Part shown: positions 60,316 to 64,000 of the stretch, piece after piece
Position numbering within the stretch: the stretch's first letter is position 1
Layout of the letters: each line of letters opens with the position of its first letter
NCBI GenBank assembly: GCA_032622095.1
Contig: CP136065.1
Span: 211,152,151 to 211,216,150 of the forward strand
Direction: 5' to 3'
Origin: Siphonodentalium dalli
Lineage: Eukaryota; Mollusca; Scaphopoda; Gadilida; Siphonodentaliidae
DNA length: 64,000 nt
The notes under the pieces: generated by a model
Database searches by the model: none
The model's input: only the letters and a program-made list of their open reading frames with translations
Told to the model about the DNA's origin: nothing
Translations under genes and position numbers: made by a program

Positions 60316-62701
60316 CAGGCCTCAGCTCACAAGGCGACTCAGGCGAGATTTTCGCCTTAATGTCGCTGACTTCGCCCTATCGTCGCTCTAAGGCGAAATC
60401 GAAGTCGCCTTCAATTTTAAGGGAATTTTTATATATTTTTTTTCCTTAGTTTTTTTTTCTAGTTTTTTCCAGACATGTCCGTATATAGATGAATTGTGGC
60501 GGCCATCCCAAAAAGAAACAGACGATGCAGAGACAAGTGTTTAAAATAAAATATGACCTATTGTTTTGTGTTGTTATTCAGTCGCCGTTGTTCCCTTTGC
60601 GGTAATGAATGTTAATCACGAATGTTTTGACACGCTGAAAACACGATGAGATGTTAGCATCTGTGTTGTTATTGACCATCGTGAGTGTCACAAATAAATG
60701 TTTTAATTAACTTAAAAGACAGCTGTCCCGCTTTTCAGATATAAAACAAATACGATATTATTAGAGTATGTACCAGGCGCTACGGAAGTTCGTTTCGGTA
60801 ACGCGTTGCACTTTTTGAAGAGACCGCGTCACACTTTTTGAAGAGACTGCTTCCGTAAATAAATAAATGTCAAGTTTATTGCTTTAATCGGATTATACCA
60901 GTGATGTTGGCATTAATTAAGGGAGGCCATTAATTAATAAAAGCTTTAGCAATAAAACTAAAAGCTTTTGCAACTCCTTTGTTAGTTAATCCTTATTGTT
61001 TATTTTAGTGGACAACCACATTACCAGGTCTGGCAAATGTGAGAATACAGCTACAAAAGCTGTATTCAGCTAACCTAGCTGTATTCAGCTATATATTATA
61101 CTCTCAAACCGGCTGTTTTTCGATAATAAACTAGAAGCGCTAATTTGCGCATCAAAATTAGGCTACCATATTCTCCGGTCAACCTCAACCAAATCAAAAT
61201 CGCCGCTTGTGTTCTGACAAAGTGTTGCCTTTTGTCGACACGGCAATTCTGATTTTGTGTGAAAACTTACTACGGTGGTCGATGTCAGTAAATATTCTGG
61301 GGACTATTTTCTGCAAATGCATTCATTAACTAACTTATATTATAAAATAAAGATCAAATTCATCCCAAACACTCATTTACTTCTTCCCGATGCTAAACCG
61401 GTAGGGGGCGTTAGAATGGTGTACCTATATCAAGCATTTAGAATTTCATACCACTAGCGGTTTGTGAGCGATACTGGTAACTATTCATAACGGTATATAC
61501 AGATATTGTGCGGCATATTGCAAATGTATGGCACAACATAGGGACAACTGAAATGAAAATGCGACTTATATAATTTCTGAAGTATTTCAAACATGAAGTC
61601 CTGGTCGTTACTCGTTAGCGAGTCAGAACTATTCAATCTGTTTTGGCGGGGAAAATATATAATGTGTGAAAACTTACTAAACATAACATTGGTATTTGTA
61701 TTTTCGCGATTCGACATACATGTATGCGTTTCCGTATTTTTGGAGAGAATCAGCTCAAGCAGTGAGTGGAACTCGCTCGGTTAAACTCTGGCTAGAGATG
61801 TTCACCTTTTTACCTGTTTTAACGCACCAACCAAACTGCGTTTTAGCAGCATCATATTGATACTTCCGGGAATGATTAAGATGTTCCATCTTCGGTGATA
61901 AATATTGTATTTAATGTATTTTTCAAGGTATTCCGCATTGCATAAGAGAGTTATTAACCGTTATGACCGACATCGACCGCCGTAGTAAGTTTTTACACAT
62001 AATCACCATCGCCGTGTCAACAAAAGGCAACACTTTGTCAGAACACAAGCGACGATTTTGATTTGGTTGAGGGTGACCAGAGAATAGGGTAGCCTAATTT
62101 TGATGCGCAAATTAGCGCTTCTAGTTTATTATCGAAAAACAGCCGGTTTGAGAGTATAATATATAGCTGAATACAGCTAGGTTAGCTGAATACAGCTATT
62201 GTAGCTGTATTCTCACATTTGCCAGACCTGATTACAGCCGTGACCAAATTAAACTTACAAAGTTACAACTTACATGCATCATGATTCAGACTGTACAATC
62301 TGACAATAGTCAATACTACAAACGTATCTTCCATGCTGCAGTCTAGGAAATAATACTTCTTCCATTTAGTTAAAAAATTAACTACTACAGTACTACTGTA
62401 ACTTGATAATTGTCTTGCTTAAATGATAGCTACACAAAACATTTCCAAAAAATTTAAATGTAAAATAACAATTAATTAGGCTAATTTGAAATTTCAGATA
62501 AAGTCAAAATTTTGTTTTATTTCTTATTTTATGTTTTTAAATTTTTTATTGATGTTATAAAATAAAGCGATAGTTGAAAATTGTCTATTTTCGGTAGTCT
62601 CCACTTCTCCCTGAAGTCTCCCTAAATTTCCTGAAGTCTCCCTAAATTTCCTGGAGGGAGACTTCAAGTCTCCCTGTTCTGAACCCCTAGGCTGAGGCCT
62701 G
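60316..62701. mobile_element. 2.4-kb hAT-like element with 8-bp duplication
   Basis: Ends CAGGCCTCAGC and GCTGAGGCCTG, flanked by AACCCCGG at 60308-60315 and 62702-62709. Subterminal 'aaggcgac'/'ttcgcc' and 'gggagacttcaagtctccct' palindromes. It interrupts the 'ggaccataactccgg' tandem repeat, whose sequence continues at 62702. No transposase reading frame was recognised. Confidence 0.9.
61025..62230. mobile_element. 1.2-kb element with about 265-bp terminal inverted repeats
   Basis: The left TIR 61025-61290 (CAGGTCTGGCAAATGTGAGA...) and right TIR 61965-62230 are collinear and inverted at about 90% identity by eye. ATTAC flanks both ends (61020-61024 and 62231-62235). Nested in the 60316-62701 element. 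The interior holds only short ORFs. A 5-bp duplication would fit Transib, but the CAG end does not settle the family. Confidence 0.85.
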
Positions 62702-63045
62702 AACCCCGGTAAAAATAGGCAGACGGATCCCAAATTTGAACTTGACATTTATTTTCATATGACTAATCCATATACCAAATTTGAAAACAAACAGATAACT
62801 ATAACTAAAGCTTACACACAGAAACCAAAATAACCATCAAATTTTAAGTCAATAAGGACCATAACTCTGGTAAAAATAGGTGGACAACATCCAATTTCGA
62901 ACTTGAGCTGTATTTTCATATGAGTAATTGATATACCAAATCACATACCTAAAACTAAAGTTACCACCCAGAAACCAAAATAATCTGAAAATTCTAAGTC
63001 GACAAGGACCATAACTCCGGCAAAAATGGGTGGACTGAACCCAAA
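62702..63045. repeat. Degenerate tandem repeat, about 145-bp unit
   Basis: Recurring 'aaggaccataactccggcaa', 'acccaaatttgaacttga' and 'ttttcatatgactaatccat'. Continues the unit cut by the element at 60316, and matches 34735-35270. Confidence 0.7.
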
Positions 63046-63202
63046 GGATATAGTTGGAAATATATGGCTTGTTGCCATTCATCGGAAAGCTCTCACTGAG
63101 AGCTTTCCAATGAATGGTAACAAGCCACATTTTTGACTAAATCCTGAAAAATTATCCATAATTCTGCTGTGGTTAAGGAGTCGATTATTTAGGGCATTAC
63201 TG
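63045..63202. mobile_element. Family E MITE, copy E12 (left end missing)
   Basis: gttggaaatatatggcttgt to GGGCATTACTG then TA. The left arm is truncated outside the 'ggaaatat' block. Confidence 0.85.
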
Positions 63203-63204
63203 TA

Positions 63205-64000
63205 TAATACATTTGTTCTCCAGACTCCAAAAGATAGTGTACGTGGTAAAATTTCCAAAACAATTCATTCAGGTAAAAAGAGATGCCATTTCCCATGAGT
63301 TTCCCCAAGCATGCAGACAGTTTTCTGAGATTCAAAAATTTTCCATAGATGCCCATTTTGACTAAAATCACTGTGAACATGCCAACATCATAGTCACTCG
63401 CAGAATCCATTTATATTTAGTTCATGTTTTAGGATGATATGATCCAATATAAGAATAGTTTGATGATTTAATTAATTGATTAGTTGAATATTCCATAAAT
63501 ATCAGCATTTTATAAGCAAAAATATTAACACTAATAGCAGAACTATGTTATATTTCCTTTATTACCTGTAGACAAACTAAGTATTAATCAGGTGAGTTAT
63601 GCCCGGCCAATCATGCAGCTTAATTAGATACCAGTAGATGTGGTGAGATGAAGATTGGTTAATTAACATTCTAATTAATCTCACCTGGTGATTGCATTAG
63701 CTATTATGAGCTATAATAGCTTTCAAGACCATGTGAGACTGATCTGGAACCTCAGATCATCATGAAGCACTTTATAAACTAGATTGGGTCATTATCTTTT
63801 GCATATAATTAAGTGCTGTTTATATGAGACCCTGCCAGCCAGGTTTGTGGTAGGAGGTGTTTATATGATATATAGCAAAAGCTAGCCAAGGTCAAACTGC
63901 CTGGAGAAATGCAGAATTATCAAGTGTATTGACAAATAACTTGCTGTTGTAACGCCTTTGTTTCTACATACTACATGCGTTGTGAAGATTTGACAAAATT
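63205..64000. other. Right edge, no feature recognised
   Basis: AT-rich intron sequence expected to lie within Mhc. No exon and no known family member seen. Confidence 0.45.

Noticed and set aside
59581-64000. A catchin/myorod first exon upstream of Mhc exon 1
   Set aside because: The shared rod would start near 59580 by analogy with scallop, but no minus-strand frame here ends in a phase 0 donor with a plausible leader. It may lie beyond the window.

Overview
This window is AT-rich metazoan nuclear DNA from a spliced, repeat-dense genome. A mollusc, or at least a lophotrochozoan, fits best. The myosin exons read like invertebrate striated/smooth muscle myosin, the gene shows alternative-exon behaviour known from fly and scallop myosin genes, and degenerate repeats with 'gggagataactct'-like phrases resemble common molluscan repeats. 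The species assignment is inference.

Two protein-coding genes are visible, in convergent orientation. The last two coding exons of exportin-6 (XPO6, + strand) lie at 25-255 and 1663-1764. The 3' half of a muscle myosin heavy chain gene (Mhc, - strand) runs from 59580 down to 14733. Fifteen exons splice in frame into about 848 residues of S2, hinge, LMM rod and non-helical tailpiece. The head and proximal S2 exons lie beyond the right edge. Two alternative-splicing features can be read directly. First, two exons of identical length (79 nt) and identical phase at 52294-52372 and 49863-49941 look like a mutually exclusive pair at the rod hinge. Second, the C-terminus can end either by reading through the exon 15 donor (short VSSL tail) or by splicing 11 kb to a 40-residue Ser/Thr/Arg-rich tail exon at 14733-14855. 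About 13 kb of intergenic repeats separate the two genes, and nothing else in the window looks like a host gene.

Most of the remaining DNA is small non-autonomous DNA transposons. Families named here: A, B, C and H (ends TTAACCCTTT...AAAGGGTTAA, TTAA target duplications, piggyBac-like); F and I (TTAA duplications, AG...CT ends, possibly Kolobok-like); E (near-perfect palindromes flanked by TA, Tc1/mariner-like); D (8-bp target duplications, hAT-like, one or two long hairpins); and single hAT-like copies at 40731-41096 and 60316-62701. Several are nested, which exposes their target duplications. Families A, B and C have different termini but share the same internal hairpin. Its stem shows paired GA/TC to TC/GA changes between families, while one internal T/C mismatch stays fixed.

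Other content: a roughly 43-bp minisatellite of about 27 units (22792-23961), several shorter tandem repeats, a Helitron-like 3' end in the XPO6 intron, a 1.02-kb element with a zinc-finger-like ORF remnant (58218-59239), and a 1.2-kb element with about 265-bp inverted repeats (61025-62230) nested in a hAT-like element. A block of intron 14 (about 26.3-30.8 kb) is nearly free of these repeats. No tRNA, rRNA or CRISPR array was recognised.
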